Positions 1-8,946 of a DNA stretch of 64,000 nt are shown piece after piece. This DNA is from Thermodesulfovibrio aggregans (lineage in GTDB: Bacteria > Nitrospirota > Thermodesulfovibrionia > Thermodesulfovibrionales > Thermodesulfovibrionaceae). Both the position numbers and the translations under genes were made by a program. Position 1 is the first letter of the stretch. Each line of letters begins with the position of its first letter. The notes below the pieces were generated by a model. That model saw only the letters and a program-made list of their open reading frames with translations. It made no database searches and was not told the origin of the DNA. The stretch covers positions 248,001 to 312,000 of the forward strand of contig NZ_BCNO01000001.1 in NCBI RefSeq assembly GCF_001514535.1, written 5' to 3'.

Positions 1-1
1 T

Positions 2-1018
2 TTAAACCTCCTCAAAACGAAATTCATGAATAAAATCAACAACTTTTTTCAATACATCAACATTGGTATTAATATTAACCCCATGACCAAGATTAAAAAT
101 ATGAGATTTTGCAGAATTTCCATCAATTAACACATTTTTTACTCTTTTTAAAATCTCATCTTCTCTACCAAGAAGAACAAGAGGATCAAGATTACCCTGA
201 ATAGGTCTATAATTAAGATAAAAACAGGCATCCTTTATATCAACTCTCCAGTCAAGACTAAAAACATCAAATTCTAAATCTTTAATTTGATTAAGAAGTC
301 CTGATGTATTTGAACAATAATAGATTAAAGGAACAGACATAGATATTTGCTTTAGTATTTTTTCTAAATAGGGTTTGCAGAATATTCCATAATCAAAAGG
401 AGAGAGAATCCCAGCCCATGTATCAAAAATCTGTACTGCATGAACTCCAGCATTTATTTGCTCAATGAGATACTTAGTTGTTGCCTCTGTAAGAGTCTCC
501 ATAAGCCTATGAAAGTTTTGGGGTTCTGAAAAGATAAATCTTTTTGTATTAACAAAATCCTTTGAAGAACCTCCTTCAATCACATATGTTGCGAGAGTGA
601 ATGGTGAAGCAGAAAAACCTATCAGAGGAACATCAAGTTCTTTTATTAAAATTTTAATTGTCTCAAAAACAAAATCTACGGCTGATAGATCAAATTCTTT
701 TAAATTTTTTAAATCAAACCCTGTTCTTATAACAGGTGAAACCTCTGGACCTTTATCTATAAAATCTATTTTCAAACCCATTGCTTCAAGAGGTATCAAG
801 ATATCTGAAAAAAGGATAGCTGCATCAACATTTAAAATCTTTACAGGCTGAAGTGTCACTTCTGCTGCAATTTCAGGAGTTTTGCACATTGTAAGAAAAT
901 CATATTTTTGCCTTATTTTTTGATACTCTGGCATATATCTTCCTGCCTGTCTCATAAACCATACAGGAGTATATGAAGGTCTTATACCCTGACAGGCTTT
1001 TAAAAAGGCATCTTTCAT
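2..1018 (-). CDS. hemE: Uroporphyrinogen III decarboxylase
   Basis: Converts uroporphyrinogen III to coproporphyrinogen III in the cytoplasm. The 338-residue length is normal for the family. The N-terminal signature [12 protein letters not shown] lies at residues 21-32, giving the two substrate-binding arginines (R23, R27), and the catalytic-type aspartate is D72 in LFSDILIP. A second family segment, [12 protein letters not shown], follows in the middle. The ATG overlaps the stop of the upstream radical SAM gene by 4 nt (ATGA), so the two are translationally coupled. The last codons, GAGGAGGTT, could act as a ribosome binding site for a gene beyond the window edge. The family call is secure. 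Its pairing with an AhbD-like gene is discussed in the findings. Confidence 0.96.
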   Translation of the reverse strand: MKDAFLKACQGIRPSYTPVWFMRQAGRYMPEYQKIRQKYDFLTMCKTPEIAAEVTLQPVKILNVDAAILFSDILIPLEAMGLKIDFIDKGPEVSPVIRTGFDLKNLKEFDLSAVDFVFETIKILIKELDVPLIGFSASPFTLATYVIEGGSSKDFVNTKRFIFSEPQNFHRLMETLTEATTKYLIEQINAGVHAVQIFDTWAGILSPFDYGIFCKPYLEKILKQISMSVPLIYYCSNTSGLLNQIKDLEFDVFSLDWRVDIKDACFYLNYRPIQGNLDPLVLLGREDEILKRVKNVLIDGNSAKSHIFNLGHGVNINTNVDVLKKVVDFIHEFRFEEV

Positions 1019-2073
1019 CTATATCTCCTTGGAATGTATTTACATTGCGGATCTTCTTCCATGTAATCTTCCTTTAGACAATAAGCACGGGCTCTACATC
1101 CTCCACAAACATTTATATACTCACAAACTCCGCAACGGCCCTTGTATGAAGCAAAATCTCTTAAGTCTTTAAATAATTTTGAGTTTTCCCATATCTCTCT
1201 GAAACTCTGTTTTTTTAAATTACCCGCTGGCAAAGGAAAATAACTACAGGGCATTACATCTTCATCAACATTTATAAGACATATTAACTGAGCTGCCACA
1301 CATCCTTTTGCTCCTCCAGTTGAAAACTTAAGAGACCTTCTTTCAAATTTTTCACCCTCTTCTTTTGATCTCTCTAAAATTACTCTATAATACTGGGGAG
1401 CACATGTAGGTCTTACAAGTATTTCCTTTTCATTCTTTTCCATCTCATAGTGCCAGTGAAGTATCTCTTCATAGTCTTTGTCATCTATGAGTTCTTTCAG
1501 TAAATCCTCACCTCTTCCTGTTGGAACAATCATAAACATATACCATGCAGTAGCTCCAAGTTGCTTTGCAAGCTTGTAAGTTTCAGGTATTGTGTGCTGG
1601 TTCCTCTTCGTAAATGAAGAGTTAATCAAGAATGGAATATCATATTTTTTAAAAAGCTTTGCAGCATTTATTGTAGCCTTAAAAGCACCTTTTTGCTGAC
1701 GAAAATCGTCGTGAGTTTTTTCATCAGGACCGTCAAGACTCAATGAAATCATTTTTATGTTGGCATCTTTAATTTTTTTACAAATCTCATCGTTAACCAG
1801 AGTGCCATTTGTAGCCATACATACTCTCAAACCCTTCTGATTACCGTATTCGGCAATCTCAAATATATCTTCTCTTAAAAGAGGCTCTCCTCCTGTAAGA
1901 ACCAGAACCGGTTGAGCAAAGGAGGTTATATCATCTATTATTCTAAAGCATTCTTCTTTAACTGGATCAGGATGTTCTTTAACCACTTCTTCTGAAGAAG
2001 AACGACAGTGAATGCATCTTAGATTGCATCTACGGGTTATTTCCCAGGCTATCCATTTTGGCTCAAACTTCAT
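1015..2073 (-). CDS. ahbD: Radical SAM/SPASM protein, AhbD-like heme b synthase
   Basis: A 352-residue radical SAM enzyme. The CNLRCIHC motif at residues 16-23 binds the SAM [4Fe-4S] cluster, and LTGGEPLLR is the GGE motif. The C-terminal SPASM-type region is cysteine-rich ([19 protein letters not shown]) and should hold auxiliary clusters. The [11 protein letters not shown] start and the MATNGTL segment resemble AhbD, which oxidatively decarboxylates Fe-coproporphyrin III to heme b. The related AhbC/NirJ proteins are the main alternative. It is the first gene of a two-gene operon with hemE, which supports a tetrapyrrole role. No Shine-Dalgarno sequence precedes the ATG. A minus-strand TATAAT (2084 to 2079) ends 5 nt before it, so the message may be leaderless. 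Confidence 0.72.
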   Translation of the reverse strand: MKFEPKWIAWEITRRCNLRCIHCRSSSEEVVKEHPDPVKEECFRIIDDITSFAQPVLVLTGGEPLLREDIFEIAEYGNQKGLRVCMATNGTLVNDEICKKIKDANIKMISLSLDGPDEKTHDDFRQQKGAFKATINAAKLFKKYDIPFLINSSFTKRNQHTIPETYKLAKQLGATAWYMFMIVPTGRGEDLLKELIDDKDYEEILHWHYEMEKNEKEILVRPTCAPQYYRVILERSKEEGEKFERRSLKFSTGGAKGCVAAQLICLINVDEDVMPCSYFPLPAGNLKKQSFREIWENSKLFKDLRDFASYKGRCGVCEYINVCGGCRARAYCLKEDYMEEDPQCKYIPRRYR

Positions 2074-2094
2074 TTTTTATTATAATATATCTTT
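2058..2094 (+). promoter_or_regulatory. Divergent promoter with overlapping -10 boxes
   Basis: On the plus strand TTGGCT (2058-2063), 17 nt and TATAAT (2081-2086) lead to the transporter ATG at 2095, only 8 nt past the -10 box and with no Shine-Dalgarno sequence. On the minus strand a second TATAAT (2084 to 2079) overlaps the first and ends 5 nt before the ahbD-like ATG. The gap between the two divergent starts is 21 bp. The boxes are seen in the sequence; leaderless transcription is inferred. Confidence 0.55.
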
Positions 2095-3618
2095 ATGTCA
2101 GAAAGAGCATCATGGGGTTCAAAATTAGGTTTAATTCTTGCAACAGCAGGTAATGCTGTTGGCTTGGGAAATATTCTCAGGTTTCCATCAAAGGCTGCTC
2201 TATATGGTGGTGGAGCCTTCATGGTTCCATATTTTATTGCTCTATTACTTATGGGATTTCCATTGATGATTATTGAATGGGTTATTGGAAGATATGCTGG
2301 CAAACATGGTCATGGCTCAATGACTGGAATTTTGGGATTATTTTTCAACCATGCAAGCTGGGCAAGAATTCTTGGTTCAATAGGAGTTGCCATTCCTCTA
2401 CTTATATGTATGTACTACATATACATTGAATCCTGGACAATGGGCTTTGCCTTTCTCTCTCTCTTCAGTCAGATGCCAAAACCTGTAATAACCGCTGATG
2501 CTCACGAGGCAGTTAAACCCTATGTAAGTTTCTTTAAGGAATATACAAAACCCTCAATTCTGGCTTATTTTTTTCTTGTTTTAACTATTGCAATTAACTG
2601 GTTCATTCTACAAAAAGGTGTAAGACGAGGGATAGAGATTATCGCAAAAATTGGAATGCCTACCATAATTTTATTGGGTATCTTTCTTGGATTAATATGT
2701 ATTTCAGCAAATAACTGGAAGGGATTTGAAGGATTAAAATTCATATACAATCTGAATTTTTCAAAAATTACTGACCCTGTTGTCTGGGTTGAAGCATCCG
2801 GACAGATATTTTTTACCCTTTCCTTAGGAATGGGAGCAATTGCTGTATATGCAAGCTATGTAAGACCACAGGAAGATGTTGTAAAAGCAGGTGTTTATAC
2901 TGTGTCAATTAATGAATTTATTGAGATTATCATAGGTGCATCAATTGCAATTCCAGCAGCTTTTGCAATGTTTTCCGGTATTGCTATTCCAGAGCTTGCT
3001 AAGGAGGGAACTTTCAGGCTTGGATTTATGACAATGCCTGCAGTTCTTATGAACCTTCCATTTGGATGGTTCGTTTCATTTGTCTGGTTTATGCTTCTTT
3101 TTTTAGCAGCTCTTACTTCTTCTTTGGCACTTATACAGCCTTTGATAGCTCTTTTTGAAGACGAAATGAAGTGGGAACATACAAAGGCAGTCACTGTATC
3201 AATGATTCTCGTGACCATAGGAGCTCATCTCTCTGCTTTTATCCCAAATTTCATAGATGAACTTGACTTCTGGGCAGGATGTTTTATGTTACTTTTGTTT
3301 GGATTGGTTGAGATAGTTGTCTTTGTCTGGATCTTTGGAATAAATAACTTCTACAAAGAACTAACACAGAATACAACACTGAGATTACCGAAAATAGTTG
3401 TCTGGATTACAGCTATAATTCCGCCGATTTTTATATTTTTAATCCTTTACTTCTGGGTGATTAAAGATTTCAATAGTATAATTTCCATGGTAGACAGTTC
3501 AAAACTTATAGCACGTTTATTTATTCTGTTGTTTCTCATATTCTTAGCATTCATAGCAGTAAAAAGTCGTAGTATTGTTATGAGAGACATAAGATACATG
3601 AGATTAATGAAAAAATGA
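2095..3618 (+). CDS. Sodium-dependent transporter, NSS (SNF) family
   Basis: A 507-residue membrane protein of the neurotransmitter:sodium symporter family. The first transmembrane helix carries the typical unwound sodium/substrate-binding segment (ATAGNAVGLGNILRFP, about residues 16-31), followed by GGGAF and EWVIGRY. About twelve hydrophobic segments fit the LeuT fold. Bacterial members usually take up amino acids, but the substrate cannot be read from the sequence. The stop overlaps the bioB start by 4 nt, so the transporter opens a biotin operon. This raises the possibility that it supplies an amino acid such as alanine, or a precursor, to that pathway (inference). Confidence 0.93.
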   Translation: MSERASWGSKLGLILATAGNAVGLGNILRFPSKAALYGGGAFMVPYFIALLLMGFPLMIIEWVIGRYAGKHGHGSMTGILGLFFNHASWARILGSIGVAIPLLICMYYIYIESWTMGFAFLSLFSQMPKPVITADAHEAVKPYVSFFKEYTKPSILAYFFLVLTIAINWFILQKGVRRGIEIIAKIGMPTIILLGIFLGLICISANNWKGFEGLKFIYNLNFSKITDPVVWVEASGQIFFTLSLGMGAIAVYASYVRPQEDVVKAGVYTVSINEFIEIIIGASIAIPAAFAMFSGIAIPELAKEGTFRLGFMTMPAVLMNLPFGWFVSFVWFMLLFLAALTSSLALIQPLIALFEDEMKWEHTKAVTVSMILVTIGAHLSAFIPNFIDELDFWAGCFMLLLFGLVEIVVFVWIFGINNFYKELTQNTTLRLPKIVVWITAIIPPIFIFLILYFWVIKDFNSIISMVDSSKLIARLFILLFLIFLAFIAVKSRSIVMRDIRYMRLMKK

Positions 3619-4550
3619 AGATATTAAACTCAAAAGAGACAACATTAAAACTCATAGAGACTGCAGATTTCTATGAGTTGATCTTTACAGCAAACTCTGA
3701 AAGAAAAAAATACAAAGGCAACAAAGTAGAACTATGTGCAATAGTGAATGCCAAAAGTGGAATCTGTCCAGAGGACTGTTTTTTCTGCGCCCAATCTTTG
3801 AGGTGGAAAACTCATGCACCAGTATATCCTTTGATGGATAAGAATGAAATACTAAAAAAAGCCTTAGATGCAAAAAAACACAAAGTAAAAAGATTTTCAA
3901 TTGTAATAAGTGGAATAAAACCATCAAAGCAGGAAATGAAAAAAATTGCTGAGGCTATTGAAACAATTGCAAAAAATGGAATAAATACTTGTGCCTCTTT
4001 AGGGTTATTAAATTATGACGAAATTTCTTATTTAAAAGACTTTGGACTTCAGAGGCTTCACTGTAACATTGAAACTTCAGAAGAATTTTTCCCCAAAATA
4101 TGCACAACTCATAAGTTTTCAGATAAGGTCCGCACATTGGAAGCAGCGAAGAAAGCAGGAGTTTCAGTCTGTTCAGGAGGTGTTTTTGGGATGGGAGAGA
4201 CATGGAAAGATAGAGTTGATATGGCTTATTTTTTAAAAGAGTTTAATGTAGATTCTGTTCCTCTTAATTTTCTTACACCTATAAAAGGAACTCCCCTTGA
4301 AAATCAGCCTGTTGTCTCTCCATTAGAGGCACTAAGGATAATTGCAATTTTTAGATTGATATTACCCCAAAAGGACATAAGAATATGCGGAGGAAGACCT
4401 TTACTTGGTGAGTTTGCTTCATGGATTTTTCTTGCAGGTGCAAATGCTCTAATGACAGGTGATTATTTAACTACACATGGAAGAAGTTATATTGACGATT
4501 TAAAATTCATACATGACCATGGACTTGAGATTGACTATGTGGTCTCTTAG
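3615..4550 (+). CDS. bioB: Biotin synthase
   Basis: A radical SAM enzyme that inserts sulfur into dethiobiotin. CPEDCFFC at residues 51-58 supplies the SAM cluster cysteines. HCNIETS matches the family's conserved (Y/H)xxN(L/I)(D/E)TS segment. VSVCSGG and RICGGR match the regions that bind the auxiliary [2Fe-2S] cluster. At 311 residues it is normal length. The ATGA overlap with the transporter and the 14-nt overlap with bioW show a tightly coupled operon. bioF, bioA and bioD are not in this window. Confidence 0.95.
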   Translation: MKILNSKETTLKLIETADFYELIFTANSERKKYKGNKVELCAIVNAKSGICPEDCFFCAQSLRWKTHAPVYPLMDKNEILKKALDAKKHKVKRFSIVISGIKPSKQEMKKIAEAIETIAKNGINTCASLGLLNYDEISYLKDFGLQRLHCNIETSEEFFPKICTTHKFSDKVRTLEAAKKAGVSVCSGGVFGMGETWKDRVDMAYFLKEFNVDSVPLNFLTPIKGTPLENQPVVSPLEALRIIAIFRLILPQKDIRICGGRPLLGEFASWIFLAGANALMTGDYLTTHGRSYIDDLKFIHDHGLEIDYVVS

Positions 4551-5274
4551 AATGAGAGCTTCATTGCTTGAAAAAAATAGAGAGATTCACATCTCTGGAG
4601 CAGAGGGAATCTACAAATTTGAGGAATTAGAGAGAGTTTTAAAAAAATATCTCAAAAGAGCTTTAGAACATCCAAATGGTACTCCCGATAAAGTTGTTCT
4701 CACAGTCGAAAAAATAAAAGAAGAAATTCAATCTATCAGAGCCCTTCCCATAGAGACCGTATTTTGTTATACTCCTGAGCAAGCTCAAAAATTCATAGAT
4801 AGTCGTTTAGCTGACTTGGGAATTTCAGAAAAAGCAATAGCGCTAGCATGGAGTATTATAAGAGGGCAGAAAATGAGAGGAGCTGCATTAATTGATTGTC
4901 TAACTGCAGAACGCCTTGAACCTGATAAGGATAGAGGTATTAGGGTTTCACGAATTCAGATGGATAAAAAAAGAAAAATTCAAATTTTAAAGAAAGTCAA
5001 AAAACTCACATCTGAGCCTCAAAGAGTTATTGAAGCAGTGACAGTTGCATCAAAAGTAGCATCAGTGCCTGAAATTATAGCCGAAATTTGTGTTTCCGAT
5101 AATCCTGACTACACTACAGGCTACATATCTTCAAAGAAGTTTGGATATTTGAGAATTACAAATATAAAAAAAGAAGGAACACCAATTGGTGGAAGAGCCT
5201 TTTTTGTCAAAACACCCATAGATATTGAAAGACTTATAAAATTTCTTGAGAAAACTCCTGTGATTGTCAAATGA
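4537..5274 (+). CDS. bioW: 6-carboxyhexanoate-CoA ligase (pimeloyl-CoA synthetase)
   Basis: Activates pimelate to pimeloyl-CoA for biotin synthesis. The protein begins MWSLRMRAS and continues HISGAEGIY, as is typical of BioW. Other conserved segments are RAL.HPNG, RGAALID and RVSRIQMD. An upstream in-frame ATG at 4513 would add eight residues (MTMDLRLT) lying wholly inside bioB. The 4537 start matches the family N-terminus and gives 245 residues. It overlaps bioB by 14 nt and the lipid kinase gene by 4 nt. Its presence implies a pimelate-dependent entry to biotin rather than BioC/BioH, as far as this window shows. Confidence 0.93.
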   Translation: MWSLRMRASLLEKNREIHISGAEGIYKFEELERVLKKYLKRALEHPNGTPDKVVLTVEKIKEEIQSIRALPIETVFCYTPEQAQKFIDSRLADLGISEKAIALAWSIIRGQKMRGAALIDCLTAERLEPDKDRGIRVSRIQMDKKRKIQILKKVKKLTSEPQRVIEAVTVASKVASVPEIIAEICVSDNPDYTTGYISSKKFGYLRITNIKKEGTPIGGRAFFVKTPIDIERLIKFLEKTPVIVK

Positions 5275-6149
5275 GTTATAGAAAAGTTTTTTTAATTGGA
5301 AATCCCATAGCAGGCGGTGGAGCTCTAAGAAAAATTAAAAAGGCTGAAGAAATATTGAAAAATAAAGGAATTTCAGTAGAAACATTACTTACTGAAAAAC
5401 CTGGTGATGCTCAAAGATTTGCAGAACAAATAAAAAACAGTAGAGAGACACTTGTTATTGCTGCAGGCGGAGATGGAACATACAATGAAGTTGTAAATGG
5501 ACTTGCCTTTTCTGAAACTCCGATGGCAATTCTTCCAATGGGAACAACTTCAGTGCTTGCAAAGGAGTTAAAAATTCCAAAAAACTTAAAGAAAGCAATT
5601 GAAGTTGCAATCACAGGAAATGTTCAGAAAATTCACCTTGGAAGAATAAAAAATCAAGAAAAACAAAGACTTTTTATTCTTATGGCAGGTGTTGGCTTTG
5701 ATGGCAAAGCAGTGTATAATGTTGACTCAGGTAAAAAAAGGCATTTAAAGAAAATAGCCTATATTTTAAGTGGGATAAAGACCTTGATTAGTTACTCACC
5801 TGATGAACTTAAAATTCTAAATTCAGGAACTAAAAAAGCTTATAGTGCTGTTATATCAAAGGCTTCTTGCTATGGAGGGTCTTTTAAAATAGCACCTGAT
5901 TCGGATTTAAAAAAACCATATTTTTACGCTTTCCTCTCAAAAACTCGCTCTAAATTTGAGATGAGTCTTCAAATCTTAGGTGTAATTATTGGGAAACATA
6001 TAGAGATGAAAAAAACAGAATATTTTAAAACAGAATCTTTAAAGATTTTAGGAAATGCCCATGTCCAGATAGATGGGGACTATTTTGGGAAAACTCCAGT
6101 TGAAATTGATATAGTTAGAGACTCTCTTAACCTTGTTTTTCCTGAATGA
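5271..6149 (+). CDS. Diacylglycerol/YegS-type lipid kinase
   Basis: A 292-residue member of the DAGK catalytic superfamily, which phosphorylates diacylglycerol or related lipids with ATP. The nucleotide-binding segments are GNPIAGGG near residue 10 and GGDGTYNEVVNG at about 66-77. A C-terminal beta-rich half ending HVQIDGDYFGKTPVEI is typical of YegS/DgkB-like enzymes. It starts in a 4-nt overlap with bioW and is the last gene of the operon. Its 3' end runs 23 nt into the oppositely oriented motB. The link with biotin synthesis is probably only operonic. The exact substrate is unknown. Confidence 0.87.
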   Translation: MSYRKVFLIGNPIAGGGALRKIKKAEEILKNKGISVETLLTEKPGDAQRFAEQIKNSRETLVIAAGGDGTYNEVVNGLAFSETPMAILPMGTTSVLAKELKIPKNLKKAIEVAITGNVQKIHLGRIKNQEKQRLFILMAGVGFDGKAVYNVDSGKKRHLKKIAYILSGIKTLISYSPDELKILNSGTKKAYSAVISKASCYGGSFKIAPDSDLKKPYFYAFLSKTRSKFEMSLQILGVIIGKHIEMKKTEYFKTESLKILGNAHVQIDGDYFGKTPVEIDIVRDSLNLVFPE

Positions 6150-6903
6150 AGTTTGGTTGCGATGGCGCCTGATTTTTTTCAAACATTAAAATAATGCTGA
6201 TCCTTCTATTTCTTGGGTCCTTTGGATCTTCTTTTATAAGAGGCATTGTATCAGCATAACCAACAACTCTTGCAATTTTTTCCGGTTCAACTCCGTTTTT
6301 TTCAAGCTCTCTTCTTGCTGAGGAAGCTCTTGCAGTGGAAAGCTCCCAGTTTGTGGTTTTACCCCCTCTGAAAGGCACAGCATCTGTATGTCCTTCTACT
6401 GCTATCTTTGCTGGTTCATCCTTTATATTTTCTGCAACAACTTTTAAAATTTCTTTTGCTTTTTCAGTGGGCTCTGCAGAAGATAGAGGAAACATTGGTT
6501 CACCTTCAAGGTCAACAATCTGTATTCTAACTCCGCCCTCAACTGTATCTATCATGATATGATCCTTTAACTCTCTGAGTTTTTCTTCAATTACTTTTTT
6601 CATCTGCTCTTTAAATCTTTCCATTGGATTTTCAGCTTGAACTGGCTTTACCTCTTGATGAATTGCTGAGGTCTGTTCCATAAAGGACTGACCAGATTGA
6701 AAGAGATTAAAGTTTGTGAAGTAGTCAGCAATAGCAGCTCTTTTTGCAGGCTCGAGCATACTAATCAACCACAATAGCAGAAAGAAAGCCATCATAGCTG
6801 TTGTAAAGTCAGCATAGGCTACTTTCCAGCTTCCGCCATGATGACCTTCATGTCCTTTTTTAATTCTTTTGACTATTACAGTTGTTTTGGATTTATCTGC
6901 CAC
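6127..6903 (-). CDS. motB: Flagellar motor protein MotB
   Basis: Stator subunit that anchors the MotA/MotB ion channel to peptidoglycan. A basic cytoplasmic N-terminus is followed by one transmembrane helix (about 27-50, VAYADFTTAMMAFFLLLWL) with the ion-carrying aspartate at D32. The periplasmic OmpA-like domain contains EGHTDAVPF and NWELSTARASS. At 258 residues it is normal length. It overlaps motA by 11 nt and is the last gene of a five-gene motility operon. Confidence 0.94.
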   Translation of the reverse strand: MADKSKTTVIVKRIKKGHEGHHGGSWKVAYADFTTAMMAFFLLLWLISMLEPAKRAAIADYFTNFNLFQSGQSFMEQTSAIHQEVKPVQAENPMERFKEQMKKVIEEKLRELKDHIMIDTVEGGVRIQIVDLEGEPMFPLSSAEPTEKAKEILKVVAENIKDEPAKIAVEGHTDAVPFRGGKTTNWELSTARASSARRELEKNGVEPEKIARVVGYADTMPLIKEDPKDPRNRRISIILMFEKNQAPSQPNFIQEKQG

Positions 6904-7759
6904 TCTTTAATGCTCTTAATTCTTCTTCTAATTCATGGAATGTTGGTCTTAAATGAGGAGGAATGTTTCTTCGGGCAAACTCAACAGCAATCTGAGGAGC
7001 AGCTCCACTAACAAATGCTATTAATGCAGATTTTATTACCTGCAAATACTCTTTCTCTTGATTTACCTTTGCTTCAAGTCTTTTTGCCAAGGGTCCGACA
7101 AATCCGTAACACATCAATACTCCCATAAATGTTCCCACCAATGCAGCTCCTACAGAATGTCCTATGACTTCAGGTGGTTCTTTCATTTTTCCCATTGTTA
7201 AAACGACTCCCAAAACTGCTGCAACAATTCCCAGACCTGGAAGGCTGTCAGCAATAGTATTTAAATTCTTTACAGGAGCTGCTTCTGTTTCATGGAGAGT
7301 CTCTATCTCGGTATCGAGAAGACTTTCTAACTCGTAAGGAGATACAGTTGTTGTCATTACAGTTCTCAAAGTATCCGTAAGAAGTGCCAAAGCATGATGA
7401 TTTTTTATAAATTTTGGATATTTAGAAAGAATCGCACTGTTTTCTGGCTCTTCCACATCCTGTTCAATTGAGATAAGACCTTCTTTTCTGATTTTTGTAA
7501 AAAGCTCACTCAAAAGTAAGAGTATATCAAGATAGTCTTTCTTAGAATACTCTTTACCTCCTGTAATTGTGCTGATAGCACCTTTTATGACTCCTTTTAA
7601 TACATGTATTGGTGAAGCAATTACAAGTGCACCTATGGCAGCACCAAATATTATTACAACTTCTGCAGGTTGGAAAAGAACAGAAAGATTGCCATGTTCC
7701 ATAATATAACCACCGACTACACTTCCAAGGACAATTAATCCACCAACTATTACAAGCAT
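6893..7759 (-). CDS. motA: Flagellar motor stator protein MotA
   Basis: Forms the proton or sodium channel of the flagellar motor with MotB and couples ion flow to FliG. The 288 residues hold four hydrophobic segments, two near the N-terminus and two at about 175-225 with the conserved LPGLGIVAAVLGVV and GAALVGTFMGVL stretches. The cytoplasmic loop carries the charged residues expected for rotor contact. Its ATG directly follows the stop codon of the upstream PilZ gene. Confidence 0.94.
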   Translation of the reverse strand: MLVIVGGLIVLGSVVGGYIMEHGNLSVLFQPAEVVIIFGAAIGALVIASPIHVLKGVIKGAISTITGGKEYSKKDYLDILLLLSELFTKIRKEGLISIEQDVEEPENSAILSKYPKFIKNHHALALLTDTLRTVMTTTVSPYELESLLDTEIETLHETEAAPVKNLNTIADSLPGLGIVAAVLGVVLTMGKMKEPPEVIGHSVGAALVGTFMGVLMCYGFVGPLAKRLEAKVNQEKEYLQVIKSALIAFVSGAAPQIAVEFARRNIPPHLRPTFHELEEELRALKSGR

Positions 7760-8293
7760 CTATACTTCCTTTTTTTGTCTTAATAACTGTCTTTGACGGT
7801 AAAAAACAAATCTTACAACATAATCTCTTATATCCTCATCTATATTGACAAACTGTACAGCTACTCTATAACCACTATTTAGTGCTTCACACTTTATTAC
7901 TTCACCATATAGGAATAATGCTACAGGAGAAGGGGTTTCAAGAACCATTTTTAGCTCGAGAATATCTCCTTTGTTGTAGGGAATATCAGAAATAAAGCTC
8001 ATTCCACCACCACTTATATTTACCTCAGCTGTTGGTAAACATGAAAATCCTTCTTCCTTTAAACTCCATAAATTAATAAGATAATCCAATTTTGCATTGA
8101 TAACTTTTAACCACTGAGCAAGTACTTTATCAAGGGGCTCTTCAACAGGAGTTTGAGCAAAATTAATTTCTCCAAGAATTCTTGATTTTACCTTTGTTTT
8201 GTCTTCAGAACTAACTAATCTTGCTGAAAATGGAATAACAGCATCTATTCTTGAAAATTCTCTCATTTTCTGATATTTTTCTTCCATAACCAT
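7760..8293 (-). CDS. PilZ-domain protein, probable c-di-GMP sensor
   Basis: A soluble protein of about 177 residues. It has the two PilZ signature elements: an RxxxR motif (REFSR, about residues 11-15) and NISGGGMSF, the (D/N)xSxxG motif, in the middle. The region between them is longer than in a minimal PilZ domain and may be an added N-terminal domain. It lies between two stator gene pairs, so it could act as a c-di-GMP-controlled motor brake like YcgR (inference). A TTG at 8296 could add one residue, and the ATG at 8287 is another possible start. No good Shine-Dalgarno sequence is visible. Confidence 0.82.
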   Translation of the reverse strand: MVMEEKYQKMREFSRIDAVIPFSARLVSSEDKTKVKSRILGEINFAQTPVEEPLDKVLAQWLKVINAKLDYLINLWSLKEEGFSCLPTAEVNISGGGMSFISDIPYNKGDILELKMVLETPSPVALFLYGEVIKCEALNSGYRVAVQFVNIDEDIRDYVVRFVFYRQRQLLRQKKEV

Positions 8294-8304
8294 CAATATT
8301 ATAA

Positions 8305-8946
8305 TTATCTTAGTATTATAATTTCAACTCTTCTGTTTTTTGCCCTACCCTCTGCAGTCTCATTAGATTCTATAGGTCTATATTCACCATAACCGGCTAT
8401 CATGAATCTATCTGGATTAAGTCCTTTTTGAAGTAAAAAATGTAATACTGAAGAAGCTCTTGCTGCAGAAAGTTCCCAATTTGATTTATAAATGGATGAA
8501 CTTATTGGAATGTTATCAGTATGTCCTTCTATTGATATTTTGCCTGGTATTTCTTTTAGTTTTTCAGCAATTCTTGTGAGTGGTTCATATGCTTCAGGTT
8601 TCAATTCAGCAGAACCTGAGCTGAATAAAAGAATATCCGGTAAAGTTATTACAATACCCCTGGGACCTGATCTTATATCAACTCCTGAAACATCATTTAA
8701 AAGCTTTCTTAAGTCTTCAATAATTGCCTTATTGCGGTCTTCTTCAAAAGAAATGGGTTCATCAATAACTTTAAACACTTTTCTTAAAGAAGTGGTCATT
8801 TTTTCGGCTTTTATTAAATCCATGGAAGATAAAGCATAGAGGGCTACAAAAAATGTAAACAGAAGAGTCAAAAAATCCGAATAGGAGATAAGCCAACGAT
8901 GGATATTATCTTCTTCGTTATTGTTGTTTCTCTTTCTTGCTCTCAT
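8305..8946 (-). CDS. Second MotB-like stator protein (MotD/PomB type)
   Basis: A 213-residue MotB homologue. It has a short basic N-terminus, one membrane helix (about 18-42, SYSDFLTLLFTFFVALYALS) with the ion-binding aspartate at D24, and a periplasmic OmpA-like peptidoglycan-binding domain (EGHTDNIPI, NWELSAARASS, NRRVEIIIL). It differs clearly in sequence and length from the other MotB here. It overlaps the upstream motA-like gene by 4 nt, which marks the two as a stator pair. Confidence 0.92.
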   Translation of the reverse strand: MRARKRNNNNEEDNIHRWLISYSDFLTLLFTFFVALYALSSMDLIKAEKMTTSLRKVFKVIDEPISFEEDRNKAIIEDLRKLLNDVSGVDIRSGPRGIVITLPDILLFSSGSAELKPEAYEPLTRIAEKLKEIPGKISIEGHTDNIPISSSIYKSNWELSAARASSVLHFLLQKGLNPDRFMIAGYGEYRPIESNETAEGRAKNRRVEIIILR

